A DNA stretch of 64,000 nt from the NCBI RefSeq assembly GCF_024679095.1, contig NC_066515.1:22107717-22171716 (forward strand), in the 5' to 3' direction. The translations under genes and the position numbers were made by a program. The stretch comes from Eriocheir sinensis (lineage: Eukaryota > Arthropoda > Malacostraca > Decapoda > Varunidae). Below are positions 11,361-23,551 of the stretch, in pieces (positions within the stretch are counted from its first letter, which is position 1; each line of letters opens with the position of its first letter). Under the pieces are notes generated by a model. It was given only the letters and a program-made list of their open reading frames with translations, was not told where the DNA came from and did no database searches.

Positions 11361-12079
11361 CATAGACACCTCGAGAACATTCAGATTAGAGCAACAAAGA
11401 ACTAAAGACGATTTTGATCTCAAGGCAAAGAAGTGTAATGCTATTCAACCACACTGTCCTGAGCCTCGACATCTCTCTCCTGCATCATCCATTTCATCCC
11501 CTATCTTTTGTTTTCTTATCAAAGGTATAGTAAGAAGGTTAATCAGGAAGGCACTAAAATTTAAAACTAAAGATGGCGAAAGAGTAAATTTGAACTTCGC
11601 CTCTTCGTAACTTTGCTTTTTAACTGTTCTCGCTACATTAATTATCCTCTTCACATCTTCCTATTCTCCATTCCTATATTCATCCACTCCACAACCTTAT
11701 ATATTCCTTCCACTTCCCTCCTTACGCCTCAATCACTTTCCTCCTATCCAACCATCACTTCTCTTTCCATCATTCAACCATTCACCTCTACTCGCCTCCT
11801 CCATCCCTCCTCCCCTTCCTTCGACTTTACCTCTTCTTACGACTTCACTTTCTATCCTTGCTAAGAAAAAATAATAATCAGGTTCATAATAATTCATCTT
11901 TACATTTTGTGCGTCAATTTTGTCTCAACTGTTTAAAGATACTATGGATACAAATAGAAGAGAGAGAGAGAGAGAGAGACCGCCCTTCACAACACCCCTT
12001 CAAAAGCTAAAACTCTTCCATATAAGACTTTTCCATACCTTTTCTGGGAGACTCAAGAGATGCAATCAACGAGAAAAAG

Positions 12080-12080
<1 letters not shown>
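11361..12080. other. unique sequence, no gene seen
   Basis: Complex DNA followed by a C/T-rich stretch (11620-11860) with ATCC/TTCA words and a short AG array (11960-11979). No supported exon. Confidence 0.5.

Positions 12081-12082
<2 letters not shown>

Positions 12083-12171
<89 letters not shown>
12083..12171. repeat. (TC)n-(AC)n microsatellite
   Basis: TC array 12083-12128 and AC array 12131-12171 separated by G/T. The following DNA to about 12300 is CpG-bearing and complex. Confidence 0.97.
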
Positions 12172-12172
<1 letters not shown>

Positions 12173-12514
12173 GCCCCTCAGCCTGCTCATCCCCTGTGCC
12201 CACACGGCTCATCCCTCGTCACCGGGTCACGTGCGCCACAAGGAGGGCCGCAGGACAGTCTTCCCCCCTCAGGCCTCGCTAACCCTGACACACACTGCGG
12301 CATTGTGTTGGTAATGAAGACGTAATATTTTCAAGTATTAAAGTGTAGCGGTGTTTCTTCCCTATGAGAGCTGACTCACTAATGATGTATTCTGTGGATG
12401 TGATAGTTGTATTTTTTCCCCTGTAAAGGTTGGCACCGCTGACGTACAAGTTTTTGAAATGTAAAGTTGACCTGTCTTTCGGCCGCTTCTCGAGCTCTTT
12501 TTGGGAGCAGTGAC
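12172..12514. other. unique sequence, no gene seen
   Basis: GC-moderate DNA with CpGs at first, then mixed. A minus-strand open frame (12279-12605) is non-repetitive but overlaps the dispersed element next door and shows no known domain. Confidence 0.4.
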
Positions 12515-12588
12515 TGGCGGGGTTTTTTTTATATTTGTTTCCTTTTTTTGTGCCCTTGAACTGACTCCTTTGCTGTAGAAAAAAAAAT
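12515..12588 (-). mobile_element. short A-rich dispersed element, copy A
   Basis: Read on the minus strand: A-run, CTACAGCAAAGGAGTCAG, TTCAAGGGCAC, A-runs, ACCCCGCC. The same order occurs at 12.9, 44.3 and 49.6 kb. It may be a degraded SINE tail or a small non-autonomous element; I cannot assign a superfamily. Confidence 0.65.
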
Positions 12589-12918
12589 GTGACAGTTACT
12601 TTCATACTAAGGAAGCCATAACAGTGATATAGTTTGTTGATATTTTTTTTTCTTATTTCGATTTATATAAAGTTAAAATTGGTGGCATTAACTCCTGAAA
12701 ACATGAATAGACCTTATACTTCCACATCAAGATGACACTTATAACAATGAGGCAGACAAATGTAATCATCTTTCTTTTTCACGTTAATAAATACTTTAAT
12801 CCGTGGAATAATGGCATATAATACTATTACAAGTATATTTCAACTGCACGGCATAAATATTAATCTTTGTTTGTGCTTTTCCTAAAATTTGCTAAGTAAA
12901 GATGTAGCAAGTAGCAAG
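12589..12918. other. AT-rich unique sequence, no gene seen
   Basis: Complex AT-rich DNA lying between two copies of the A-rich dispersed element; no terminal repeats linking them were found. Confidence 0.5.
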
Positions 12919-12989
12919 TATCGGGCTTTTTTTTCATTATTGTTTTATTTTTTGTACCCTTGAGCTGTTTCCTTTACTGTAAAAAAAAA
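12919..12989 (-). mobile_element. short A-rich dispersed element, copy B
   Basis: Minus-strand reading: A-run, TTACAGTAAAGGAAACAG, CTCAAGGGTAC, A-rich DNA with AACAATAATG, A-run, AGCCCGATA. Core and order match copies A, C and D. The AGCCCGATA end matters because it matches the unit of the 18-bp minisatellite at 49.7 kb. Confidence 0.7.
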
Positions 12990-13440
12990 TGGATTAGATT
13001 TCTGTGTGTTTCGGTTACCTGTACGTAAAATAACTCAGTAGTGTATTCCCCGTTCCGCGTGTTGTTATCAGTACGCACTGGACCCCCTGCCTCCCCCTGG
13101 GCATGTATACACCCCCCGTGACTCCTGCTGGCGGGTAAACATGTCCCCACCTTTAGTTAACGTCGAGTAGGGCGAAGCGCGACAATTTTTTCTCCCTGCA
13201 CGAAATGTTGTGTTTGGCGTCCACGCTCCCTTATCTCCCGCCCGGCGCTGCCCCCGAGGACAGAACAGAGTTATAGATACCTGTGTTAGCGATATATACT
13301 GTGCTGAAAAAGCTAGAAATCGGCACCTGCGCTAAATGTACAGTGTTGCTCTAAGTAAGGATATATATAACTATGCTAATCTAAACATAATGTCAGGTTG
13401 ATATGAAAATGTATCCTAATCTTTCTTAATTCCCATGAGA
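12990..13440. other. complex sequence with a CpG-bearing part
   Basis: The part at 13040-13260 is GC-richer and holds CpGs (GTTAACGTCGAGTAGGGCG; CCGCCCGGCG). No exon or promoter element can be fixed. The remainder is AT-rich. Confidence 0.4.
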
Positions 13441-13686
13441 CTACTGCTTCGTCTCACCTTCTTCCCCATTCCCGTTCTTCTTTCCCGTCAATTCTCCCTT
13501 CCCTTATGTTTATCTATTTCCAGTTACCAAACCCCTATTTTCTTTCCTCCTCCTCCTCCTCCAGGTAGCCTTAACATCATTACGTGGCGACGGCAAATCA
13601 AGGTATGGAGCCGAGGCGCTTCCGGACAGGAGCTAACGGTAGTCTGGCTAACATCCGCCTGTGATCTGCGTCCTTGAACCCCTCCC

Positions 13687-13747
<61 letters not shown>

Positions 13748-14022
13748 GCTTGGTGGCGGCTGTGTTGCCCCGGTGACAGGTGTACGAGTGGTCCCCTTCC
13801 CCCCTCCTCTCCACTCCCCTCTCCTCCTCTCCCTTCTCTCCCTCTCGCATCATTCCCCTCTCTTCCTCTCTTGATTCCTTCCCCTCTCATCCTCTCCCCT
13901 CTCCTTCTCTCCCTTCCTTTCCCTCTCCTTCTCTCCTTCTCTCCTCCTCTCCCCTCTCTCTTCACCCTCGCTACCTTCCCCACTGTTTCTCTTGCTCTCC
14001 TTCACTCACGCTTCCTTCCCTT
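13441..14022. repeat. polypyrimidine block with (TC)26
   Basis: C/T-rich DNA with a TC array at 13693-13744. A CTC run ending CCAGGT occurs at 13549-13566. A short complex segment at 13570-13675 contains CpGs. Open frames on both strands are compositional. Confidence 0.75.
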
Positions 14023-14023
14023 C

Positions 14024-14059
<36 letters not shown>

Positions 14060-14365
14060 AAGGGAATGGGGTGAGGAGGAAAAGGAGGAGGAGGAGGAAA
14101 ACTAATAGAGTGACAGCAGAGGAAGGGATTGAAGTGGAAAGTAGAGGGTAAAAAAAAGATAATTAACATGAGAAGACAAAGAAAGACATGAATAATTATG
14201 AGGAAGAGATGAACAAAAAACAAGAAAAACGAAAACGAAAACAAGATGAAGATGATTAAGAAAAAAAGAAGGAACTAATAATTGATATCGAGTAGGATGT
14301 TATGTCATTTTTTTTTACTCTTTAAAATCCACAACTCCGCCAACGAGACAATTTAAAGCTCCAAC
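14023..14365. repeat. (AGT)12 and purine/A-rich sequence
   Basis: An AGT array at 14023-14059, then G/A-rich and A-rich DNA to about 14270 and a short unique stretch. No gene seen. Confidence 0.8.
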
Positions 14366-14403
14366 TCCTCCTCCTCCTCCTCCTCCTCCTCCTCCTCCAG
14401 GTG
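14366..14403. repeat. (CTC)n array ending CCAGGTGAGT
   Basis: Eleven CTC triplets run into CCAG|GTGAGT. The array looks like a polypyrimidine tract plus CAG acceptor, and the next bases match a consensus 5' splice donor. The same array-to-CAGGT junction recurs elsewhere in the window. Confidence 0.9.
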
Positions 14404-14530
14404 AGTCAACAGGTGTGATATCCACGAATTATTGATTTTTACGTTTCCCTTTACTCCAGTATTTTTGTGCGAATTTTATCAACAAATATTAATGGGTTGC
14501 TAAGACCTTTTAAAACGTTCAGTCCTTAGC

Positions 14531-15640
<1,110 letters not shown>

Positions 15641-15790
15641 CCCCGCCGCCGCCACACCGCCAGCCAGCCACACCGGGATGCAAAAACTTGTCTGAACTTC
15701 GTAATAATCTGGGGATTATTCAAAAGAGGATTATAGCTTGAGAGACTCATTAAAAAGTTGCTTCCCCGCGGCTGCCAGAGCGAGGTAAGT
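15641..15790. other. CpG-bearing island ending in a consensus splice donor
   Basis: A pyrimidine-rich run ends in CTCTCCCAG (15640), followed by 144 bp of complex sequence and CGAG|GTAAGT (GT at 15785). All three plus frames between these sites contain a stop, so an internal coding exon is excluded; an untranslated exon or a conserved element with GGATTATAGC remains possible. Confidence 0.25.
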
Positions 15791-16375
15791 GTGTCCAAAC
15801 GCCCGGGAAATTACTCCTTACTGCTACTACTCCTCCTCCTCCTCCTCCTCCTTCGCCTCTTACTCGTCCTCCTTCGCTTCCCACTTCGTCGACCTTCTAC
15901 TCCCCATTTTTCTTCTATATTCTCATTTTTTTCCCATTCTATGATTTTGGTCCTGTTTTTACATTTATTTTCATAGTATTATTTTTTTCTCAGTTATTTT
16001 ATTCATCCCTTTTCCTCCTTCTTTCTCTCTTCTATCTTCTTTTTAAACCTTTCTTCATTCCTACCTTGTTTTAGCTTGTATTTCTCTTTCCTTTTCCCCT
16101 AAACATCTTCGTCCTTTTCCTCTTTCATCAGCCCTTCTCTCTCTCTCCCTCTTCTTATTCACCTTCTTTCTTTCATATATTTTCTTAACTACTTCATCCT
16201 CTTTATCTTCTTCCTCGTATCATACATCATTCTCATCCTCTTTTCCTTCTTCCTCTTCTAATTCTTCATCAGCATCCTTCTTTTTCCTCTACTAAATCAT
16301 CATCTCTTTCTTCTGCTTCTTGTTACGTTATCCTCCTCCTCCTTCTTCATCTTACTTTTCGTTCTGAATTTGTTG
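15791..16375. repeat. polypyrimidine block
   Basis: C/T-rich DNA with CTC triplets (15830-15852) and TCTTC/TCCTC words. No gene. Confidence 0.7.
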
Positions 16376-16810
16376 GCCCGTGAGGTGCAAGGCTCTCTTT
16401 GATGTTCATATTGCTATTTCTCGAGTCTCATATTATTCACGATTTTCACGCTGTCTTTTGCATCCATTTCTTATTTTCGCAAACCTGTATTCTCGCTGCC
16501 GTCAATGTATTCAAATCAGGCATGTACGCTACCGGCAAATATATATCATCCTACGCCTTTCATTTTCGTTATTGCTGTGTTATTTTCGACGTTCCGGGAA
16601 TATCGCAAACCCTCCAATTTTCGTCACATTTATGTTACATGTATTTCTCGATCGCTACCATTTTTGCAGTCTGTTATTTCGGGGAACATCTCATATGCAT
16701 CACTGAGAATTTTCGACGCATTGGAAGTCGTTATCGATGTATTTCTTCATAACATTATCTTGTTTCGCAATCAAAAATTTCATGCAAGCTCCAATATGCA
16801 TCGTTATTGC
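16376..16810 (+). other. complex segment open in all three plus frames
   Basis: All three plus-strand frames are open over most of 16380-16813, giving 108, 117 and 102 residues, in non-repetitive sequence. TTTTCG-type words recur often (ATTTTCG, TTATTTTCG). No protein family recognised. Because no single frame is favoured, this more likely reflects avoidance of TAA/TAG/TGA by base composition than a gene. Confidence 0.25.
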
Positions 16811-17146
16811 TGAGGTGGTGGTCGTTTAGTGGTAGGCACGCGGATGTGGTAATTCCTAAGCGTCCTGCCGCCATCCAGATGATACTTTTCAGTCATCGCC
16901 ATTTACACACTACAGATCCACGTGGCCTTTGTGCTCCTTGATCCTTAGCTCTTGTTGATCCAAAGAACATAGGGCAAGTGCAACATCCGTAGGTAACCAC
17001 AGTTTATCTTTCCCAGGTGTCCCCAGGTACCAATTTATCGACCTGGCCAAATGGGAGGATGAACACCAGGAAGGGATGGGCGCCCGGACTCGAACCCTAA
17101 CCCGCATTTTCGTAGCTTGGGGTGCTAACCATTATACCACGGAGAC
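16811..17146 (-). mobile_element. tRNA-derived SINE
   Basis: On the minus strand the element starts at 17146 with a tRNA-like head: A box GTGGTATAATGGTTAGC (about 17123-17140) and B box GGTTCGAGTCC (17087-17097), followed by a body containing CAGGTCGATAAATTGG and TACCTGGGGACACC. Box spacing is normal for RNA polymerase III, but the head does not fold as an intact tRNA and is followed by a body, so it is a SINE and not a tRNA gene. At 16821-16845 the plus strand carries another A-box-like TCGTTTAGTGGTAGG with no B box, so the lower boundary is uncertain. Confidence 0.75.
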
Positions 17147-17597
17147 TTACAAGCGCGCACATAAAACTCTATAATTTCCTTGGTTAACATTAACTTGATT
17201 CACTAATATCTCATCATCTTTTTACCTGCCGTTTTTAACACCGTATTTTTTTTTTTTTTTTCAAGTCGCTCCAGCAGAAATCATGTCTACATTTTTTATC
17301 GGTCTCCTAGTTTTATAGCCGGTGCAGTTATTGTTATGCTTGCCAATCTACATATCTCTTTCCACATTTTCGATTATACAATATGTGCAGTTTTATATTC
17401 ACCATTTCTGTTTACACAATCACTTCCATAAACAGAACATGCAACATTTTTTATTCCAAAACTTTTCCACAAACACTACACTTGTATCATTTGTATTTGG
17501 GAAGGATGAGGGGGGAGGGTGTATATGCACATTTTCAGAGTGTGTGTGGGGGGGAGAGGGGGCGCGTGTGTGTGTGTGGGGGGGGGGGTGAGGGGGG

Positions 17598-17644
<47 letters not shown>

Positions 17645-17960
17645 CCCGCTCATTATTAAGGCAAACCGTTCCCACAACCCAGCATTTCCGTTCCTGCACA
17701 AAATGTTTCCCTTCCTCTCGCTGTATTTCACGAGCTGTTGTTTTCGCTCAGCCTTGTTGCGCCGTTATTGCTACAGCGCCATTCTATTCTGCCATTGTAT
17801 TTTTGCTCCCGCGGGCTGATGCTTCTTTTTTTCAAGCCTAAAATCATGCATTCTTTCTGCCGTAAAATTTATGTTCACTCATTTATTTTAAGGAATTATT
17901 TGGTAAGCTTTCCATTTCTATTGTCTGCTGTCCGTTCCTCAATAAAGACTTTCTTTTATT
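17147..17960. other. complex sequence with T-rich part and G/GT-rich tract
   Basis: Mostly complex DNA with no supported gene. A G-rich stretch (17510-17600) leads into a GT array (17600-17643). Several plus frames are open but show no domain. Confidence 0.45.
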
Positions 17961-17997
17961 CCCGCTGAAAAGTTATAATACTAGTCTGCGATTTTCC

Positions 17998-17999
<2 letters not shown>

Positions 18000-18080
<81 letters not shown>
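18000..18080. repeat. (TC)n microsatellite
   Basis: About 40 TC units. Confidence 0.98.
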
Positions 18081-18084
<4 letters not shown>

Positions 18085-18360
18085 TTACAGGAACCCATTC
18101 AAACCTGCCATAAAATAATAATTCCTCGCTTTGAAATATACAACGACTTTCCATCTTACAAAACCAAACACAAGATTTCTCGGATTCTCAAAACATTTAT
18201 TCTCTTTTCTGCAAAATCTAAAGTCATAAGTAAATAATCCTTATGTAAACGTGATGTAATGCTAAGCAAGAACCATCAAATACGGGAAAAAGCACATAAA
18301 AATAAATATAAAAAAGGCAGACAGTAGTGGTAAGTATGCGTGTGTATATACAACGAGGGG
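18081..18360. other. AT-rich unique sequence, no gene seen
   Basis: Complex AT-rich DNA with stops in all frames. Confidence 0.5.
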
Positions 18361-18594
18361 ACGGCTTCATACAGCCCAGAAATACCTATCATCTCCGGCC
18401 CGGGTAACGATGTATAAATTCCGCCCAACTCCATCCTTCCGTGACAATAAATAGCTCTTTATGGCGCCGTGAAGTGGGTAGTTTATGCGTGCAGACTTGT
18501 TCACGAGTACGCCACCGCTGCCGCCGCCCTCCACCTCCCCCTTCACACCCTCACACCCCACCAAGGCTCACAGACTCCCGGGGACGCGGCCACA
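18361..18594. promoter_or_regulatory. CpG-bearing complex island, candidate regulatory element
   Basis: Contains CCCGGGTAACGATG, ATAAATTCCGCC, CAATAAATAG and CTTTATGGCGCCGTG. ATAAA/TTTATG cores resemble Caudal and posterior-Hox sites of insects, but these words are short and AT-biased. Function is inference. Confidence 0.25.
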
Positions 18595-18911
18595 ACACTG
18601 CCTTGCCGGGAACTCTTCGAAATGCAGAAAAGAGCGAGAAGAGGGTGATTTATGCAGTCACTTCAAAAAATAAATGTATGAAGGAGTAAATGCTGGAATG
18701 CTCGATGTAATATAAAAGTAAATATTTATCGTGAAGTACAAGCTGGGGAGATTTAAACACTGCCTTGCCGGGAACTCTTCGAAATGCAGAAAAGAGCGAG
18801 AAGAGAGTGAATTATGCAGTCACTTAAAGAAATAAATGTTTGAAAAAGAATGAATGTTGGAATGCTTGTTGTAATATAAAAGTAATTATTTATCGTGTAG
18901 TACAAGTTAGG
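18595..18911. repeat. 162-bp tandem duplication
   Basis: ACACTGCCTTGCCGGGAACT begins at 18595 and again at 18757; both copies continue with CTTCGAAATGCAGAAAAGAG, a TTATGCAGTCACTT segment, AATATAAAAGTAA and TTATCGTG-AGTACAAG. Divergence is a few substitutions plus small indels. The first copy starts inside the preceding CpG-bearing island. Confidence 0.93.
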
Positions 18912-19165
18912 CATACATTTTGGAGTTCTGGTAAAAGTATTATTTGTGGAACTATAGCAGAAATCATGAGAGCTAGAAATGTAAGGCTTTTTATGGAAAT
19001 GGAAATAATGGCTTTGTCAGGAAAAATGTCACGTTAAAATTTATGTTTCCCGAATAATTCTTTAAAAATCTATTCGTATAAAATTTACAGCAACGGGGAA
19101 TGTAAGAATTAGAATTAGAATTTGAATTAGAATTAGAATGTAAGAATCAGAAAATGTATAGACAG

Positions 19166-19171
<6 letters not shown>
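18912..19171. other. unique sequence, no gene seen
   Basis: AT-rich DNA; short AATTAG hexamer repeats at 19107-19140. Confidence 0.5.
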
Positions 19172-19226
<55 letters not shown>

Positions 19227-19410
19227 ATGCCAAGAACACACTTTTTAAACCGTTTGCAGGAGGCACTGAAACGGAATCCTACATCTAAACTTTGTCCACT
19301 TAAGGATACGGAGGAGGAGGAGGAGGAGGAGGAGCTGATGATAGTGTTCCTGGAGGGAGGGTGAATAGGAGGGAGAGGAAGAGGATAAGTGATGTTACGG
19401 TTTTATTCAT

Positions 19411-19478
<68 letters not shown>

Positions 19479-19570
19479 ACGCAAAAGTTAATTGAGTGAA
19501 AAAGCAAGAAAATGTTGCTATCTTCTTTAACAGAGAGAGAGAGAGAGAGAGAGGAAAGAAAGAAAGAAAG
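19172..19570. repeat. cluster of (AG)n, (GAG)n, (TC)n and GAAA arrays
   Basis: AG 19172-19223, GAG 19310-19332, TC 19416-19477, AG 19532-19553, then GAAA repeats. The AG and TC arrays are complementary and about 190 bp apart. Confidence 0.95.
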
Positions 19571-19760
19571 AAAAATAAATAAAAAAAAAAGAAAGAAAGA
19601 AGAGAATAGAAATAACTAACAATGGGAACAAAGACAAGGAGAGGAAGCCAAAAAAAAAATGACTAATATTCCCCATAAAAAAATTAATAATGAATGAAAT
19701 ATGTGATCAGGAAATTATGGAGATGAATGAGAGAATAAATTACCCTAAGGAAACAATAAG

Positions 19761-20160
19761 TGTGCGAAAGGGCGAGTGTGTGGGTGAGGGGAAGTGGGTG
19801 GGGGCGGGGGTAGGGGGTTAGAGGTGGGGTGAGGATGAATTTTGGGGGGTGCGTGGGAGGGTAAAGGGGGTGGGGGAGATAGGTGGTGGGTGGTTGGCTG
19901 GGTGGGTTTGGGTGAGTAGGGGTGTAGGGGTGAAGGGGTGGGTGTGGGGTGGGTAAGGGTGAGTTCGGGGGGGATGCATAGGTAGGTAAAGGAGGGGGGA
20001 TAGGTGGTAAGTGGTTGGCTGGGTGTGTGCTGGGGTGTGGGTGTGAATGGGTGGCTCCGAGGGTGTGAGGGTGAGTTAGGGGATGCGAGTAGGCCGGTGA
20101 AAGGAGTGGGGGGGGTAGGTAGTGAGTGGTTGGTTGGGTGGGTGTGGGCGTGGGTGTGTA
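19761..20160. repeat. G-rich tandem repeat of about 118 bp, 3 degenerate copies
   Basis: Units share AGGTRGTRRGTGGTTGG at 19881, 20002 and 20117 (spacings 121 and 115) with GGTAAAGG and GGGTGGGTGTGGG parts. The plus strand is extremely G-rich with many GGG/GGGG runs, so G-quadruplex formation is possible. The minus frames are His/Pro/Thr by-products. Confidence 0.8.
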
Positions 20161-20504
20161 ATACAATAGCTCTCTTTCTCATCTAAAGGTCAGGAGGAAA
20201 ATGTAGCTGAATAGAAAAGGAAAACATATAAAATCAGACTAATTATAACATTCTGACCTCACGAGGGAAAGAACAGCAGTCGAGTTTGCAAGAGAATAAA
20301 CAAACAAGTAAATAAATAAGCAAATAAACAACTTTAATCTGGAACAAAAACTCAAAAGTGAGTGAAAGAAATGTCACCTTTAAAACTCCCCACCGCCATC
20401 ATCAGCTTCCAGCCCTCGACGTTCCATCATTTAATATATATTTTAAGGAACGCCTGACCGTCCATCATGTTGTTTATTATTTTATCTTGGGAAATATCAA
20501 CATC
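20161..20504. other. unique sequence, no gene seen
   Basis: A-rich complex DNA with AAATAAGCAAATAA words. No gene. Confidence 0.5.
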
Positions 20505-20720
20505 AACATAAAAACATAAGAACATAAGAACATAGGGAAACTGCAAGAGGCCGAGTGGCTTGCACAGGGCAGCTCCAGAATCCCCCCCACTACTCACGAT
20601 GGGTGAAGTGTAGTTTCAGGGGTTACAGGTAGAGGCTTGATCCTCGTTTACCTTCGGTACGGGCGTACGCTCCAGTACCCTGCCTCCTTACTGCACCCAC
20701 ACCTCACTGCCACCTGTCAT
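20505..20720 (+). mobile_element. dispersed decapod-type repeat starting with AACATAAG units
   Basis: Begins with several ACATAAGA repeats, then AGGGAAACTGCAAGAGGCC, GAGTGGCTTGCACAGGGC and AGCTCCAG, ending around the CTCCAGTACCC segment. I recall this order as a common dispersed repeat of crab and other decapod genomes; that is memory and was not searched. Class unknown, no ORF. Confidence 0.55.
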
Positions 20721-20733
20721 AATACTGTCGTAG

Positions 20734-21002
20734 CCTTCGACTTTGCTATTCCAGTACACGAACATATCCTAAATAGCACCCAAAACCTTACTTCCTAGAT
20801 TGAGGGTCACCAAACACTCGACTTCATCACATAATCTTGAAAAATAAAGCGAAATCTCTGGAAACATAACCATCAACCTTCGACTTTGCTATTCCAGTAC
20901 AGAAACGTATCCTAAATAGCACCCAAACCCTCGACTCCCTAGATTGAGGGTCAGCAAACACTCGACTTCCTCACATAATCTTGAAAAAAAAAAGCGAAAT
21001 CA
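20734..21002. repeat. 143-bp tandem duplication
   Basis: CCTTCGACTTTGCTATTCC starts at 20734 and 20877. Both copies continue with AGTACA-GAAC, ATCCTAAATAGCACCC, CTAGATTGAGGGTCA and CTCACATAATCTTGAAAA. About a dozen differences. Confidence 0.93.
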
Positions 21003-21430
21003 CATCGAATTTTTCACATATTTTCAAGAGCAACGAAACTCAGACGATATAAAATCCATCGTAAGTAGCAAAAAGTATTCACCTTCATCACACATATCTT
21101 AAGCAATACCAATATCTCGACTACAACAATTACAAAACATCAAAACCTCAACTCAAACGCGGATACTTCAAACGGCATCCAGCATTGACTTTCTATATAT
21201 TTTCCGTTATTTATTTCCTCTTTTTCTCGGAGGCAGCTAACCGCGTGACCACGAAATTGGATTCTCCTGGGCGCCAACAGGTTTAGAGGCGGGAAGGAGG
21301 AGGAGGAGGGTGGATAGGTGGGTGGTGGATAGGGTGAGGGATGGTGGTTAGGTGGGTTGGTGGCTGGTTGACGTCGCTTATCCCCTTAGCCCACACAACA
21401 CACTGGAATTGGGAGACTTAATGTGATTCC
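21003..21430. other. unique sequence, no gene seen
   Basis: AT-rich DNA then a CpG-bearing part (21220-21290) and a GGT-rich stretch (21300-21370). Confidence 0.45.
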
Positions 21431-22090
<660 letters not shown>

Positions 22091-22339
22091 TGTCCCCTTT
22101 AATGCGTTTGGTCCTCCACCCTGACACCGCCAGACAACAAATATAATATCCACCGCCACTGCATCAACCTCCACCGCTGCATCCACTCATCCACCACCGC
22201 ATTGACTTCATCCACCTCTCACTAACCACCGTGATTCCCCCTTCCAGTGACGAGAACAGGAATGACAACAGTGGAATTAATGACACTAGAACAGGGACGG
22301 GAAAGGTTCACTGGAAATTGCCTGTCACACGCATTGATA

Positions 22340-22340
<1 letters not shown>

Positions 22341-22380
<40 letters not shown>

Positions 22381-22456
22381 CACTACTACTACTACTACTA
22401 CTACTGCTACCAAATCATTAACCTTCGTCGGAAATGAAATCCTGCACGTAAACAAG

Positions 22457-22552
<96 letters not shown>
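22341..22552. repeat. (TAC)n and (CT)n arrays
   Basis: TAC/CTA triplets 22341-22406 with two single-base variants, then 52 bp of unique DNA and a CT array 22459-22552. Confidence 0.97.
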
Positions 22553-22553
<1 letters not shown>

Positions 22554-22690
22554 ACCGGACTACTCATCCACGCCAGTATTTCCCCTTTTCCCGACTATTA
22601 ACTGGAACAAAACAGCCACCCCTCAACTCTGCAGCGTTGCCAACAGAAAACGAGATCTCTCCCATATGACATTTTATGACGTACACGCTT

Positions 22691-23440
22691 CCTTGCACCT
22701 TATTGGTAACGCTGTGAGGGGAGAGAGAGCGAGGGGGAGAGAGGGAGGAAGGGAGGAGAAGAGAGATGCTGCCTGCCTTATGGAGAGGGGAATGGTGGAG
22801 ATGGGAAGGAGGAAGGAGAGGAAGGGGAAGGTATGGAGTGTTGTGAAAGAGAGAAAGAGAGAAATAAGGATAAAGGAAGAGTAGAAAGTTGAGGAATTGA
22901 TAGAGAGAAGGAATACAGAGAGGATGCAAGTGGGAAAGAGCAACAGGAAAGAAGAGAAAAGAAAGACGGGAGTGAAAAGATAATAAAGATAAGGAGAATA
23001 AACCTAGAAGAGAGAGAGATAAGATGAGAAATGAAAGTCAATGAAGTAAATTACAATGAATCTGAGATGAAAGGAAACTGAATAAAGAGAGAGAGAGGAG
23101 AGAAAGGGAGAGAAATGGAAGAACGGAACAAAAGGTAATAAAATGGAAGAGAAAATAGAGAAAATGGAATTGGAGAGGAAGAGACGAATAGATGGACTGG
23201 GGGAAGAGAGCGAGAAGAAACAGAAAGAGGGAGAAAAGGGAGATAAGTAGAGGGGAGGAAAGTGAGGGGAGGGGAGGGAATGAGGGGTTTAATATCCAAT
23301 GAGTTGCATGGTGGGTGTTGCCGGGGTGAGGGTCAATGGGGAGGAAGAGGGGAGGAAGAGAGGGGAGGAAGAGGAGGGGGGGACGGTGTTAAATGGAGTG
23401 TGAAGGTTGGGACGAAGGTAGACACTGAGACTGTTAATAT
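22691..23440. repeat. polypurine tract
   Basis: About 700 bp of G/A-rich plus strand (AGAGAGG, GGAAG words). No gene; minus frames are Ser/Leu/Pro by-products. Confidence 0.8.
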
Positions 23441-23470
23441 TGTCCACCCCACTAACCCTGCCCTGCCTAC

Positions 23471-23480
23471 CCCCCCCCCC

Positions 23481-23551
<71 letters not shown>

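Noticed and set aside
15641..15784. Internal coding exon before the CGAG|GTAAGT donor
   Set aside because: All three frames between the acceptor-like and donor sites contain a stop codon.
17072..17146. tRNA gene on minus strand
   Set aside because: A and B boxes are present but the acceptor and anticodon arms do not pair properly, and a SINE body follows.
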